The notes under the pieces were generated by a model. It was not told the DNA's origin. It was given only the letters and a program-made list of their open reading frames with translations, and did no database searches. This document shows, in pieces, positions 1-9,801 of a stretch of DNA of 64,000 nt. The position numbers and the translations under genes are program-made. Numbering within the stretch: position 1 is the stretch's first letter; every line of letters starts with the position of its first letter. The DNA comes from Vibrio comitans (GTDB taxonomy: Bacteria > Pseudomonadota > Gammaproteobacteria > Enterobacterales > Vibrionaceae), in assembly GCA_024346835.1 (NCBI GenBank), contig AP024866.1, forward strand, positions 2,666,001 to 2,730,000. Reading direction: 5' to 3'.

Positions 1-217
1 CACCGGCAACACCACCCGCAACAGCGCCTTTAGCCGCAAGGCTAGCATCACCCGTCAACGCACCAGCTGTAGCACCCAGTAGCGCTCCACCAATGGCGCC
101 ACGATTACGGCCCGCGTTTTTATTCTCAGCATCCATTGCCTCGTTTGATGCACAACCTGTTACGGTAAACAGAGAAGCAATCAGAAGTAGAAGAGTCGAT
201 TTAGTACGCATTGTCAT
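1..217 (-). CDS. Glycine-zipper outer-membrane lipoprotein, 5' part
   Basis: Only the first about 72 codons are in the window; the gene runs off the left edge. The start at 217 is chosen because a GAGG ribosome site lies 5 bases upstream; a second in-frame ATG at 211 is possible. The product begins with a charged start and a hydrophobic stretch ending in a lipobox (VTG-Cys at about residue 22), so it should be lipidated. After a short linker comes a Gly/Ala-rich stretch (GGALLGATAGALTG...) typical of glycine-zipper membrane-inserting segments, as in the YiaD/OmpA-like and SlyB-like lipoproteins. Without the C-terminus I cannot say whether an OmpA peptidoglycan-binding domain follows. Confidence 0.75.
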   Translation of the reverse strand, partial: MTMRTKSTLLLLIASLFTVTGCASNEAMDAENKNAGRNRGAIGGALLGATAGALTGDASLAAKGAVAGGVAG

Positions 218-496
218 GGCAACCTCAATAGTCAGTATTGTTTGGAACGCTGATAATTTAACTAAAACTAACCATTCAAAAAATAGCAAATACACTAAAC
301 CTGATATTTACATTCAAAATATCAAAACGCATCCAAGTAACAATATTGTTAAGACTACTTTATCTACCCTTCAATCTACTTGCTGAATAGATATTTATTT
401 TAAAAATATCTGATTGCGAGTTAGCCATAATGATTGATATCTCTAGTTCTCATAAGCTTACTCACATCGGCACCTAGCCCACAAATGAGAGACATT

Positions 497-2563
497 ATGA
501 AAGCGAATATTCTTCCTTTATCTTTAGCTATTGTTAGCTCTTTAACCGCAACCGCTACATTTGCTGGTACCAATGACGCACTACCGACATTTACCGCTGA
601 ATCTAAGAACGCTACACAATACACAGCAGATTTTAATCGTTCGCTACGCTCACAACTGAATTTTGCAGATACAACGGATTTTGAATTAGCCGATAAAGGA
701 TTCATCGCTCGTGAAGATAACCTGAAAATCATGAATAAAAATGGTCAAAGCATTGCTTGGGAGTTAGGCAGCTATGACTTCCTATTGCAAGGCAAAGACT
801 TTGATAGCATTCACCCGAGCATGCAGCGTCAAGCCGTTCTAAACATGAAGCACGGTCTTTATCAGGTGCGTGATGGGGTCTATCAGGTGCGTGGCTACGA
901 CTTAGCGAATATTACTTTCGTTCGTAGTGAAAATGGTTGGATAGTGTTTGATCCGTTGACCATCCCTGAGACAGCCGAGGCTGCATACAAGCTATTTAAG
1001 AAGCATGTTCCTGACGGGGATCTACCTATAAAGGCAGTGGTTTACTCCCACTCTCATGCTGATCACTTTGGTGGCGTGAAGGGCATAGTATCCCAAGAAC
1101 AAGTGAATGCTGGTGAAGTTGAAATCATCGCACCACGAGGCTTTACCAAGCACTCAATATCAGAAAACGTACTCGCCGGCACAGCCATGGCTCGTCGTGT
1201 GCTGTATCAATACGGTACTTCTCTAGAGAAAGGGGCACAAGGTCAGGTCGATGCCGCAATTGGTAAAAGCGTAGCCTCTGGTGAACTATCGCTGATCATA
1301 CCAACTCTTGAGGTTCAAGAAGACATTCAAAGCGTTACTGTTGATGGCCTAGAACTCATCATGCAAAACGCTCCAGAAACTGAAGCTCCATCAGAGATGA
1401 ACACCTACATTCCTGAATACAAGACGTATTGGGGAGCTGAAACGACGGTTGGTGGTCTGCACAACTTGTATACCCTTCGCGGTGCATTTGTCCGTGATTC
1501 CCTGCAATGGGCTGATGTAATTAATGAAGCTTTGTATGAGTTTGGTCATCAATCAGAGGTGTTAATCGCCTCTCACAGCTGGCCTCGCTGGGGTAACGAC
1601 AATGTGGTTAACTTCCTCGAGAAGCAACGCGACATGTATGGCTACCTGCACGATGAGTCTCTGCGCTTGGCAAACCATGGCGTCAACATTAATGACATTC
1701 AAGATGAGTTTAAGGTTCCTGAAACCCTAGCCAATGAATGGTACCTGCGCGGTTATCACGGCTCATACCATCGCAATGCAAAAGCGGTACTAAACAAGTA
1801 CCTAGGCTATTTTGATATGAACCCAGCTAACCTGATTCCACACAGTACGACTGAGTCAGCTAAGCGCTACGTTGAAGACTTTGGCGGCGACAACATTATT
1901 GCAGCGGGTAGCAAAGCCTTTGATAGAGGCGACTATCGCTGGTGTGCTGAGATCGTCAACAAAGTGGTGTTTGCTGAGCCTGAAAACAAACAAGCTCGAT
2001 ACTTGCAAGCGGACTGTCTTGAGCAGCTGGGCTATCAGAGTGAATCATCGGGAGAACGTAACGTCTTTCTAGTGGGTGCTGATGAACTTCGCCGAGGCAT
2101 AGTTAAAGGGGCTTCTACCAAAACAGCCTCTGCTGACATGATTCAGAACATGCCGACCGCTGATTTCTTAAACTACATGGGTGTTCGTCTAAACGGTCCA
2201 AAAGCGGCGCAAGATAATTTTGAAATGCGCGCCAACCTTATCATTTCTGATGAGAACGAAAAATTCGCCATTGAAGTAAAGAACGGCCGTATGAGTTCTA
2301 TCGAGGGCTACGATGTTAATCAACCTGACTTTACCTTAAGTATGCCTCGCTTCGCCTTCGATCAACTGCTGACACAGCAATCGACGATGCAAGAGTTAAT
2401 CAAAGCCGGAGATATCAAGGCAGAAGGTAACCTCGATAAACTCGGAGAACTAACTGGTTATCTTGATAACTTTGAAATGTACTTCAATGTGATAGAGCCA
2501 CAAGACCATTCAAAATACAGCGTGGGTTACTCAGCGACGAATGAGTCACCGATTAATCGATAA
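497..2563 (+). CDS. Secreted alkylsulfatase-type metallo-beta-lactamase (linear primary alkylsulfatase family)
   Basis: This 688-residue protein probably hydrolyses alkyl sulfate esters, as SdsA1 and E. coli YjcS do. Residues 1-23 form a Sec signal peptide ending in TFA, which supports the start at 497 (GAGAG about 6 bases upstream) over upstream in-frame starts at 434 and 485. The metal-binding motif HSHADH is at about 185-190, followed by GG. The middle carries the family dimerisation region (GSYHRNAKAVLNKYLG), and the last about 130 residues match the SCP2-like lipid-binding domain usual in this family. It should act in the periplasm or outside the cell. The small secreted protein at 2670 follows in the same direction. 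Substrate is inferred from family only. Confidence 0.88.
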   Translation: MKANILPLSLAIVSSLTATATFAGTNDALPTFTAESKNATQYTADFNRSLRSQLNFADTTDFELADKGFIAREDNLKIMNKNGQSIAWELGSYDFLLQGKDFDSIHPSMQRQAVLNMKHGLYQVRDGVYQVRGYDLANITFVRSENGWIVFDPLTIPETAEAAYKLFKKHVPDGDLPIKAVVYSHSHADHFGGVKGIVSQEQVNAGEVEIIAPRGFTKHSISENVLAGTAMARRVLYQYGTSLEKGAQGQVDAAIGKSVASGELSLIIPTLEVQEDIQSVTVDGLELIMQNAPETEAPSEMNTYIPEYKTYWGAETTVGGLHNLYTLRGAFVRDSLQWADVINEALYEFGHQSEVLIASHSWPRWGNDNVVNFLEKQRDMYGYLHDESLRLANHGVNINDIQDEFKVPETLANEWYLRGYHGSYHRNAKAVLNKYLGYFDMNPANLIPHSTTESAKRYVEDFGGDNIIAAGSKAFDRGDYRWCAEIVNKVVFAEPENKQARYLQADCLEQLGYQSESSGERNVFLVGADELRRGIVKGASTKTASADMIQNMPTADFLNYMGVRLNGPKAAQDNFEMRANLIISDENEKFAIEVKNGRMSSIEGYDVNQPDFTLSMPRFAFDQLLTQQSTMQELIKAGDIKAEGNLDKLGELTGYLDNFEMYFNVIEPQDHSKYSVGYSATNESPINR

Positions 2564-2669
2564 TCAAATAATAACAACACTCGTTGGCTAAAAGTCCTAG
2601 GAGGCAGGCTTATTACGGTAAGCTCAGGCACACGGAAGTGCTTAATGTCTTTTATGATTGGAGTTCGAT

Positions 2670-3164
2670 ATGCCTACCCTTATCAAAAAAACCATTGCTG
2701 TGCTTTTGTCTTCTGCATTACTCGTACCCTCTATGGCAGCAGCATGCGTCATGGATGGTATTGGCAGCGGCGCACTTTACAAAGTTCCCAAACAAACATT
2801 CAGTATTCAGTTGGCCACTACGCAAGCGATTAAAGCCAATACCATAACGGCTTCAACTAGGGGTAGTTATGAGCAAAGAATGATGATGCTCATGTTTCAA
2901 CTTCAACAGCAACTCAACGCCAAAAGTGAGGGTGAGTGGTTCTTGTTTGAGTCGAGCAAAGGACACTACTACAAAATCATCGCGTCAAACTCAGGAATAA
3001 ACATCAAACAACATGAGGTGCCACAGGGAGAGAGTGAAGAATCCATAATCATCGATGTCGATGTGTTGAGCGCTATTGTCAGCAAACAGATAAATGCCAA
3101 ACAAGCTGCAGAGCTGGGTATTTTGTACTTACCCAACAATGCAAGAAATTTGCTAATCAGTTAG
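2670..3164 (+). CDS. Small secreted protein of unknown function
   Basis: The 164-residue product starts with a clear signal peptide (MPTLIKKTIAVLLSSALLVPSMAAA). The ATG at 2670 is preferred because GGAG lies 6 bases upstream; an in-frame TTG at 2658 would lie across that site. Beyond one Cys just after the signal (AACVMDG) I see no catalytic motif. The C-terminal part (VDVLSAIVSKQINAKQAAELGILYL) is amphipathic and loosely resembles the end of lipid-carrier folds, a weak impression only. It lies 106 bases after the alkylsulfatase on the same strand, so co-transcription is plausible. Its end overlaps the convergent LysR gene by 8 bases. I do not recognise the family. Confidence 0.7.
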   Translation: MPTLIKKTIAVLLSSALLVPSMAAACVMDGIGSGALYKVPKQTFSIQLATTQAIKANTITASTRGSYEQRMMMLMFQLQQQLNAKSEGEWFLFESSKGHYYKIIASNSGINIKQHEVPQGESEESIIIDVDVLSAIVSKQINAKQAAELGILYLPNNARNLLIS

Positions 3165-4092
3165 TACTTACTATCGGTTCATCCTTTTCAAGCAGACTAG
3201 ATACCAGTTCACGTAGCCACAAGTTAGCCTTATTTTGATTCATCCGGCTATTCCAAACGAGATAAGACTGGTAGGTATCTACATCAAAGGGAAAGTCTAA
3301 GACTTGTAACCCAAAGGCATCTTGGTATTGCAAGGCAAGGTGATAAGGAACCGTCGCGACCGCATCACTAAACGACACAGCACTCATTATGCCCATCAAT
3401 GACGAGTGCTGAGAGTGCACTGCTCGCTGCGGTAATACTTCATCTACAAACCACCCCACGAATGGCAGGCTTCTTCGTCTCAAATTAAGTATGGCGTGCT
3501 TTTCACTTAGGTATTGATCTTTACTGATCGAATTATTAGGTAATCTCGGGTGCCCTTTTCGCACCACACAACACAGTTTATTCTCTGTTAACGCTTGGCT
3601 GGCATATACTCGAGATGTAGATTTTACTACATCGATAACAAGATCGACCTTTTCATTACTAAGATCATCGTAGATCTCTTCCTCTGTTGCCGGTAGCTCT
3701 TTTGTCACTACATCAATACCTGGCGGCATCGCTGTATTCACTAGCGCTCGCTGCAAGGTATAAATCAGCCCCTCGTGCACATAGACAACAAACGATCGCT
3801 GGCTTTGAGTGGGTTCAAAGCTTTCCAAGCCAGACAAGCAAGCCTCTATATCGAGAAGTGGGCTTGCTAATCTATCGTAAAGATCCTGAGCGAATCGAGT
3901 AGGCTTTATTCCCCTACCCGTTCTAGCGAACAACTCCTGACCGGCATTATCTTTCAGGCGTGCCAACGCATTACTGACCGCGGATTGAGTCATATCCAAC
4001 TCATCAGCAGCCTTGGTCACAGATTGACTGCGGTAAGCAATCACAAAGACTCTTAATAAGTTGAGGTCGAAGCGTTTATTTTTAGTTCGCAT
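3157..4092 (-). CDS. LysR-family transcriptional regulator
   Basis: 311 residues: an N-terminal winged helix-turn-helix (FDLNLLRVFVIAYRSQSVTKAA...QSAVSNALARLK, about residues 7-60) and a C-terminal periplasmic-binding-protein-like effector domain. The start at 4092 (MRTKNKRFDLNLL) fits family N-termini. A GGAG lies 12 bases upstream, rather far, so the start is not certain, and an open frame extends to 4155. It belongs to the same broad group as LeuO and the regulator at 35521 (the D-L-N-L-L start). It converges on the small secreted protein and sits beside, and in the same direction as, the Gfo/Idh oxidoreductase. Its targets cannot be told from sequence. Confidence 0.85.
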   Translation of the reverse strand: MRTKNKRFDLNLLRVFVIAYRSQSVTKAADELDMTQSAVSNALARLKDNAGQELFARTGRGIKPTRFAQDLYDRLASPLLDIEACLSGLESFEPTQSQRSFVVYVHEGLIYTLQRALVNTAMPPGIDVVTKELPATEEEIYDDLSNEKVDLVIDVVKSTSRVYASQALTENKLCCVVRKGHPRLPNNSISKDQYLSEKHAILNLRRRSLPFVGWFVDEVLPQRAVHSQHSSLMGIMSAVSFSDAVATVPYHLALQYQDAFGLQVLDFPFDVDTYQSYLVWNSRMNQNKANLWLRELVSSLLEKDEPIVSTN

Positions 4093-4199
4093 ATAACATG
4101 CTTTCTCCACAGAGATTTGCTCAAATCTAAGAATAAACCAAGATACAGCTATCAACAGTCATCAAGGCGTAAAACTCTGATATTTATCGACATATCAAC

Positions 4200-5183
4200 C
4201 TACTTGGTTTCATTATCGGCTGGGAAAACCACTCCAGTTTGCGCTCGAATTTCAGTAATGACCTTTGAGGTTATCAAGGCTCTATGCTGATCCGCAGCGT
4301 GAATTCGACCAAGGCCTATCGCTTTAGCAAAGGCCTTGGCTTCGTAGTACATAGGATTAGTGTGCTGCTTTACTCCGATAGACAATGGCGATTCCCCCCT
4401 TTGATACCATTTCACACTTTGGCACAAAGAGATCATATCAATCTGCAGGGCAGCATCTTCGCCTTGTATTTCACTAGGCAGATAAGAATCGTTGACCTTT
4501 GAATGGGTAACGACCGCATCAAAGTCACCAAAATTCAAGATAACGCTACCATGACCATCAACACCAGACTCAAGTAAAGCAGCTTGTGCTTTTATTGACC
4601 TCGGCTCACCAAACAGCTCGACACAGGCCGCAATGCAATAAAAGCCAATATCCATAATAGAGCCATTGGAAAACAAGGGATTAAAAGTATTAGGATTCTC
4701 TCCATCCAAGTACTTTTGATAGCGAGAAGAATACTGGCAGTAATTAATATTCGCTTTGCGAAGCTTTCCGAGCTTGGGGATAGATTGTCTAACAATATCA
4801 AAATTGGGCAGGTAGCTAGACATGTAGGCTTCAAAGAGGATCACACTTTGCTCTTGCGCTACCTGATACATCTGCTGCGCCAATGCAAAGTTGGAAGCAA
4901 TAGGTTTCTCAACAATAACGTGTTTACCTGCCTTCATTAATTGCATCGCCTGAGGGGCGTGAAATGAATTTGGACTGGCTATATAGACGGCATCAACATC
5001 ACTGCTGGCTAAGGCCTCCAATGAGTCAAAGTAATAACTTGCTTGATGTTTTTGAGCAAACTGCTTCGCGTTCTCGATATTTCTTGAATACACAGCCTGC
5101 AACAAGAACGAATCGCTGGTCTTAGCAGCATCAATAAAGCGTTCGGTAATCCAGTTTGAGCCTATAACACCCAGTTTCAACAT
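4200..5183 (-). CDS. Gfo/Idh/MocA-family NAD(P)-dependent oxidoreductase
   Basis: 327 residues, the usual length for this family. The N-terminal Rossmann domain begins LGVIGSNWITERF, and the nucleotide-site motif VEKPIASN, whose Lys is catalytic in relatives, lies at about residues 93-100. The C-terminal half matches the family's alpha/beta substrate-binding domain. It should be a cytoplasmic dehydrogenase acting on a sugar, inositol or related polyol, but nothing nearby fixes the substrate. AGAGGAAG 5-6 bases before ATG 5183 supports the start. It is divergent from pykF across a 505-base gap and upstream of the LysR gene on the same strand. Confidence 0.85.
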   Translation of the reverse strand: MLKLGVIGSNWITERFIDAAKTSDSFLLQAVYSRNIENAKQFAQKHQASYYFDSLEALASSDVDAVYIASPNSFHAPQAMQLMKAGKHVIVEKPIASNFALAQQMYQVAQEQSVILFEAYMSSYLPNFDIVRQSIPKLGKLRKANINYCQYSSRYQKYLDGENPNTFNPLFSNGSIMDIGFYCIAACVELFGEPRSIKAQAALLESGVDGHGSVILNFGDFDAVVTHSKVNDSYLPSEIQGEDAALQIDMISLCQSVKWYQRGESPLSIGVKQHTNPMYYEAKAFAKAIGLGRIHAADQHRALITSKVITEIRAQTGVVFPADNETK

Positions 5184-5688
5184 GTTACTTCCTCTTTAAA
5201 TATTTCAGATGATCATCCGATCAACAACTACCGAATATAACACGTTCTGAGAGGCTAAATTTAGACGACAGCAAGACGTCTCAAGCCTGATCTAGCCTAG
5301 TTTTAGCTCTGTGGATTTATTTCAATGTTAAAAATAATAATTTTGCGCTAAAACCTTGTTCTAAGACAATTCTAAATCGTGAACTTCATTAAGTTCGGTG
5401 TTAGAATCCGACACCAGAAAGAAACTTTATTACAGAATTTTTGCCGATAGTGCCTGACTGACTAAAGAGTTCATTCGGGTTTTAACGGCGGATTAGACGA
5501 AAATTAATCCAATTATGGGTCTAAAAATGACTAATAATGTGTGATTGGTCGTCGTGGTTGCCAATAAATACTTTTTGAGTCACAAAATAACGACTCGCTG
5601 TAAATTTTGTAATTTAATTACAAATGAAGTAATATGGCCGCCAGTACCCTATTTAATCTTACGTAATACTTACCGGAGAGTATTTTCC
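5184..5688. other. 505-base intergenic region between oxidoreductase and pykF
   Basis: No convincing gene is seen. It must hold the divergent promoters of the oxidoreductase and pykF. The pykF-proximal end contains a 17-base palindrome (listed separately). A small hairpin (GGTGT...ACACC) is around 5398-5416. An open frame joins pykF upstream as far as 5545, but it lacks the family N-terminus and a ribosome site, so it is not part of the protein. Confidence 0.5.
5607..5623 (+). promoter_or_regulatory. HexR-type operator upstream of pykF
   Basis: The sequence TTGTAATTTAATTACAA is a perfect palindrome with a single central base. It fits the published HexR consensus of gammaproteobacteria (TGTAAT-N3-ATTACA). 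HexR represses central carbon genes, including pyruvate kinase, and is released by KDPG. The site ends 65 bases before the pykF ATG. A possible promoter, TTGAGT (5575-5580) with a TGTAAA-like -10 about 18 bases on, would place the site at the transcription start, where repression is expected. The palindrome is seen; binding is inferred. Confidence 0.7.
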
Positions 5689-7101
5689 ATGAAAAAGACC
5701 AAAATCGTATGTACGATTGGCCCTAAAACTGAATCTGTAGAGAAGCTAACTGAACTAGTAAATGCAGGCATGAACGTAATGCGCCTGAACTTCTCTCACG
5801 GTAACTTTGAAGAGCACGCTGCGCGTATCGAAAACTACCGCGAAGTTATGTCTAAAGTAGGCAAGCAACTAGCTATCCTTCTAGACACTAAAGGTCCAGA
5901 AATCCGTACTATCAAACTAGAAGGCGGCAATGACGTTGATCTAGTAGCTGGTCAAGAATTCACTTTCACTACAGATGCTTCTGTAGTAGGTAACAAAGAC
6001 ATCGTTGCTGTAACTTACCTTGGTTTCGCAAACGACCTATCTGCTGGTAACACTATCCTAGTAGACGACGGTCTAATCGAAATGGAAGTTATCTCTACTT
6101 CTGAAACTGAAGTTAAGTGTAAAGTTCTTAACAACGGCGCACTAGGCGAAAACAAAGGTGTTAACCTTCCTGGCGTTTCTGTTCAACTTCCAGCTCTTTC
6201 TGAGAAAGACAAAGCTGACCTTAAGTTCGGTTGTGAGCAAGGCGTTGATTTCGTTGCTGCTTCTTTCATCCGTAAAGAAGAAGACGTTAAAGAAATCCGT
6301 GAGCTTCTAAACGCTAACGGTGGCGAAAACATCCACATCATCTCTAAGATCGAGAACCAAGAAGGTGTTGATAACTTTGACGCTATCCTTGAAGCTTCTG
6401 ACGGCATCATGGTTGCTCGTGGTGACCTAGGTGTTGAAATCCCAGCTGAAGAAGTAATCTTCGCTCAGAAGATGATGATCGAGAAGTGTAACCGCGCACG
6501 TAAAGTTGTTATCACTGCAACTCAAATGCTTGATTCTATGATCAGCAACCCACGTCCAACTCGCGCTGAAGCGGGTGACGTTGCGAACGCAATCATGGAT
6601 GGTACTGATGCAGTAATGCTTTCTGGTGAAACTGCTAAAGGTAAGTACCCAGTAGAATCAGTAGCTATCATGGCTCAAATCGCTAACCGTACTGACAGCG
6701 CTCTTAAAGCAGAACTAGGTTCTCGTCTTGACAGCCCACGTCTACGTATCACTGAAGCAGTATGTAAAGGCGCAGTAGACACAGCTGAGAAGCTAGCTGC
6801 TCCACTAATCATCGTTGCTACTGAAGGCGGCAAGTCTGCACGTTCTGTACGTAAGTACTTCCCAACTGCAAGCATCGTTGCTCTAACTACTAACCCTAAG
6901 ACTGCTGCTCAGCTAGTTCTTACTAAGGGTGTTCGCCCAGTTCTTGTTGACTCTATCAACAGCACTGACGAATTCTACAAAAACGGTAAAGAGTACGCTC
7001 TAGAGTCTGGTTTTGGTAAGAAAGGCGACATCGTAGTTATGGTTTCTGGCGCTCTAGTTGCTTCAGGTACTACTAACACTGCATCTGTACACGTACTATA
7101 A
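5689..7101 (+). CDS. pykF: Pyruvate kinase I
   Basis: 470 residues converting phosphoenolpyruvate and ADP to pyruvate and ATP, the last step of glycolysis. The N-terminus [16 protein letters not shown] and the active-site region [15 protein letters not shown] (catalytic Lys within SKIEN) are typical of the PykF type, as is the length. GGAGAG 8 bases before ATG 5689 fixes the start. Codon use is strongly biased toward a few codons, as expected for a highly expressed gene. A HexR-type operator lies upstream and a strong hairpin terminator follows 25 bases after the stop. Confidence 0.97.
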   Translation: MKKTKIVCTIGPKTESVEKLTELVNAGMNVMRLNFSHGNFEEHAARIENYREVMSKVGKQLAILLDTKGPEIRTIKLEGGNDVDLVAGQEFTFTTDASVVGNKDIVAVTYLGFANDLSAGNTILVDDGLIEMEVISTSETEVKCKVLNNGALGENKGVNLPGVSVQLPALSEKDKADLKFGCEQGVDFVAASFIRKEEDVKEIRELLNANGGENIHIISKIENQEGVDNFDAILEASDGIMVARGDLGVEIPAEEVIFAQKMMIEKCNRARKVVITATQMLDSMISNPRPTRAEAGDVANAIMDGTDAVMLSGETAKGKYPVESVAIMAQIANRTDSALKAELGSRLDSPRLRITEAVCKGAVDTAEKLAAPLIIVATEGGKSARSVRKYFPTASIVALTTNPKTAAQLVLTKGVRPVLVDSINSTDEFYKNGKEYALESGFGKKGDIVVMVSGALVASGTTNTASVHVL

Positions 7102-7122
7102 TTTGTAGTCCGATACAGATAC

Positions 7123-7153
7123 AAAAAAGAGAGCCAATTGGCTCTCTTTTTTT
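7123..7153. terminator. Bidirectional terminator after pykF
   Basis: An almost perfect palindrome: the arms AAAAAGAGAGCC and GGCTCTCTTTTT flank AATT, with A-run and T-run on the two sides. It can end pykF on the plus strand and the small open frame at 7175-7306 on the minus strand. Confidence 0.9.
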
Positions 7154-7174
7154 ATGTCTGTTACTGAGTAAGTT

Positions 7175-7306
7175 TTAGTAAGAGAACAGCTCTCTTCGGT
7201 GTGTATTCATCAACAACACTAGTGGTAAAAAATAAACAGCGTTAAATGTCACTGCCATCATCAATAAACCACCAACAACTAATCTTACAAATGCATTCTT
7301 TAACAT
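7175..7306 (-). CDS. Probable 43-residue single-span membrane protein
   Basis: A small open frame with a good ribosome site (GAGG six bases before ATG 7306). The product begins MLKNAFVRLVVGGLLMMAV, continues hydrophobic to about residue 33 and ends in a basic tail (NTHRREL). That predicts one or two short membrane passes. It stops 22 bases from the bidirectional terminator after pykF, which would end its transcript. I do not recognise a family. The ribosome site, composition and terminator support a real gene; conservation was not tested. Confidence 0.5.
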   Translation of the reverse strand: MLKNAFVRLVVGGLLMMAVTFNAVYFLPLVLLMNTHRRELFSY

Positions 7307-7457
7307 ACTTCGCCTCGATATGATCACAGAGTTGCGCTATCCCTATCTCACTCAGCGATACTGTGTTCATTCAAACTGGGCGCAGTGTATCGTTCAAAAA
7401 AGCACCACGCAATCACAATAATCATACTATTTGCACTGCCTCAAAGTTCTAGACATT

Positions 7458-7489
7458 AAAAAAGCCATCCCTGTGACAGAGATGACTTT
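7458..7489 (-). terminator. Terminator of ilvIH
   Basis: On the minus strand, AAAGTCATC (from 7489) pairs with GATGGCTTT (one G-T pair), with an inner CTGT/ACAG, and is followed by a run of six T. It lies about 95 bases beyond the ilvH stop. Confidence 0.8.
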
Positions 7490-7583
7490 AAGGCTAAATA
7501 TAAAATTCAGATTATTCAGTGAGTTAAGATATACACCAACTAAGTTAGCAAGTACTTACCTTTCAACACGTCTTAAATGAAAA

Positions 7584-8078
7584 CTATGCTTTCAGCGCTC
7601 TTTCACCACGAGCAATACCCACGATGCCGCTTCGAGCAACCTCAATAACATCAGTAATTTCAGATACCGCTTGAATGAAGGCATCGAGTTTTTCACTGGT
7701 ACCTGCCAGTTGTACTGTGTATTGAGAAGCTGTGACATCCACAATCTGACCACGGAAGATATCAGCGGTACGCTTCACTTCGGCGCGGGCAAATCCTGAT
7801 GCCTTTAGTTTCACCATCATAAGCTCACGCTCAATATGTTCAAACTCGGTAACTTCTTGCACCTTAAGTACATCAATCAACTTATGCAGCTGTTTTTGTA
7901 TTTGCTCTAATTGCAGTTCATCGGTTTCTGTTGTGATATTCAGACGTGAAAGGGTCTCATCATCGGTTGGTGATACCGTTAGAGATTCAATGTTGTAGCC
8001 ACGCTGTGAAAACAGACCCACGACTCGAGACAGTGAACCTGGTTGGTTTTCCATTAGTAGGGAAATGATATGTCTCAT
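7584..8078 (-). CDS. ilvH: Acetolactate synthase III small (regulatory) subunit
   Basis: 164 residues, the E. coli IlvH length. An N-terminal ACT domain (MRHIISLLMENQPGSLSRVVGLFSQRGYN) binds valine for feedback inhibition, and a C-terminal domain contacts the large subunit. It activates and regulates IlvI in the first common step of valine, leucine and isoleucine synthesis. The ATG lies one base after the ilvI stop, so translation is probably coupled. The ribosome site (AGAGAA) lies within the end of ilvI. Confidence 0.96.
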   Translation of the reverse strand: MRHIISLLMENQPGSLSRVVGLFSQRGYNIESLTVSPTDDETLSRLNITTETDELQLEQIQKQLHKLIDVLKVQEVTEFEHIERELMMVKLKASGFARAEVKRTADIFRGQIVDVTASQYTVQLAGTSEKLDAFIQAVSEITDVIEVARSGIVGIARGERALKA

Positions 8079-8079
8079 A

Positions 8080-9801
8080 TTAGGTTCTCTCCGTCTTGCT
8101 TAACCACATATTGTCCATGCCTTCGCCTTTAACTTGCATTGGATACACGTGTTCTGTTTCGTCTACGCTGATATCGACAAATACCAAACGGTCTTTCATA
8201 TCTAACGCTTTTTGTAGTCCTGATTCGAGCTCATCTGGTGAAGAAATGCGAATACCAACATGACCATAGGCCTCGGCAATGGCTGCAAAATCAGGTACCG
8301 AAGTCATGTAGGAGTTTGAGTGACGTCCTTCGTAGATGATGTCCTGCCACTGCTTAACCATTCCCAAGAAGCGGTTATTAAGGTTAATGATTTTTACTGG
8401 AATGCCGTATTGAAGCGCCGTAGATAGCTCTTGGATATTCATTTGAATACTGCCATCGCCCGTCACTACCACTACTTCTTCTTCAGGGTGTGCAAACTTA
8501 ACCCCCATCCCCGCTGGAAGACCAAAGCCCATAGTGCCTAGACCACCGGAGTTAATCCAACGACGAGACTGTTTGAATGGGTAGTAAAGAGCTGCAAACA
8601 TCTGATGCTGACCTACATCAGAGGCAACATATGCGTCACCATCGGTCAGTTTGTGTAGTGTTTCAATAACCTGTTGCGGTTTAATTTTATCTGGCGACTT
8701 CTCGTAAGCTAAGCACTGACGTTCACGCCAAGTTCCAATCTCAGTCCACCAGCGATCTAAGGCTTCTTTGTCATTATCACTGTTTTGATTTTCTAGCAGT
8801 GACACCATGCACTCAAGAACCTTATCCGCAGAGCCCACAATTGGCAGGTCTGCGCGAACGTTCTTAGATACTGAAGACGGGTCAATATCCACGTGAATGA
8901 TCTTAGCGTCAGGGCAGTACTTCTCTAGATTATTAGTCGTACGGTCATCAAATCGTACCCCCACACCAAAGATAAGGTCGGCATTGTGCATCGCCATATT
9001 TGCTTCGTAGGTACCGTGCATGCCTAACATGCCTAAGGAATTACTGTGCATCCCTGGGAAAGCGCCTAAGCCCATAAGGGTACTCACCACAGGTAAGTTA
9101 AGCTTTTCCGCCAAACTGATTAGGTATTTATCTGATTCTGAGATAACTGCACCACCACCAACATAAAGCACTGGCTTTTTCGCCTCTAAAAGGGCCTTCA
9201 ACGCCTTTTTAATCTGTCCTTTATGCCCAGATGTGGTTGGATTGTAAGAACGCATCTTGATGGTTTCAGGATACTCGTAAGGGAGTTTAATCTGAGGATT
9301 CATGACATCTTTCGGCACATCAATCACCACAGGGCCAGGACGGCCTGTAGAGGCGATGAAAAATGCTTTTTTAACCGTTTCGGCAATATCTTCTGCACGC
9401 TTAACTAAAAAGCTGTGTTTAACGATAGGACGCGATACGCCCACAATGTCACATTCTTGGAATGCATCATTACCTATCAGGCTATTTGGCACGTTTCCTG
9501 AAATGACGATCATTGGGATCGAATCCATGTAAGCCGTCGCGATACCAGTGACGGTATTCGTCGCACCAGGGCCAGAACATACTAGCACTACTCCAGGCTT
9601 ACCTGTTGAGCGAGCATAACCATCGGCCATATGCGTTGCCGCTTGTTCATGGCGTACTAAAACATGCTTGATCTTGTCGGTCTTTGCATGAAGGGCATCG
9701 TAGATATCAAGAACCGAACCACCCGGATAGCCAAAGATCTGCTCTACTTCTTCTTCGATCAATGACTGGACGATCATTTCTGCGCCAGATAACATTTCCA
9801 T
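8080..9801 (-). CDS. ilvI: Acetolactate synthase III large (catalytic) subunit
   Basis: 573 residues. It condenses two pyruvates to acetolactate, or pyruvate with 2-oxobutyrate to acetohydroxybutyrate, using thiamine diphosphate, Mg and FAD. The N-terminal [15 protein letters not shown] carries the usual region before the catalytic Glu; the ThDP motif GDGSIQMN...NLNN is in the C-terminal third. I chose ATG 9801 because AGGAG lies 7 bases upstream and the product then starts [12 protein letters not shown] like E. coli IlvI. An in-frame GTG at 9840 would add 13 residues without a ribosome site. It forms an operon with ilvH. Confidence 0.96.
   Translation of the reverse strand: MEMLSGAEMIVQSLIEEEVEQIFGYPGGSVLDIYDALHAKTDKIKHVLVRHEQAATHMADGYARSTGKPGVVLVCSGPGATNTVTGIATAYMDSIPMIVISGNVPNSLIGNDAFQECDIVGVSRPIVKHSFLVKRAEDIAETVKKAFFIASTGRPGPVVIDVPKDVMNPQIKLPYEYPETIKMRSYNPTTSGHKGQIKKALKALLEAKKPVLYVGGGAVISESDKYLISLAEKLNLPVVSTLMGLGAFPGMHSNSLGMLGMHGTYEANMAMHNADLIFGVGVRFDDRTTNNLEKYCPDAKIIHVDIDPSSVSKNVRADLPIVGSADKVLECMVSLLENQNSDNDKEALDRWWTEIGTWRERQCLAYEKSPDKIKPQQVIETLHKLTDGDAYVASDVGQHQMFAALYYPFKQSRRWINSGGLGTMGFGLPAGMGVKFAHPEEEVVVVTGDGSIQMNIQELSTALQYGIPVKIINLNNRFLGMVKQWQDIIYEGRHSNSYMTSVPDFAAIAEAYGHVGIRISSPDELESGLQKALDMKDRLVFVDISVDETEHVYPMQVKGEGMDNMWLSKTERT

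Noticed and set aside
93..386. 97-codon plus-strand frame near the left edge
   Set aside because: Its first part is antisense to the lipoprotein start and the rest is AT-rich intergenic sequence.
421..732. 103-codon minus-strand frame across the alkylsulfatase start
   Set aside because: It covers the signal-peptide coding sequence of a well supported gene on the other strand and has no family resemblance.
5545..5688. 48-codon upstream extension of pykF
   Set aside because: The HexR-type operator and the GGAGAG site lie inside it, and pyruvate kinases begin at MKKTKIV.
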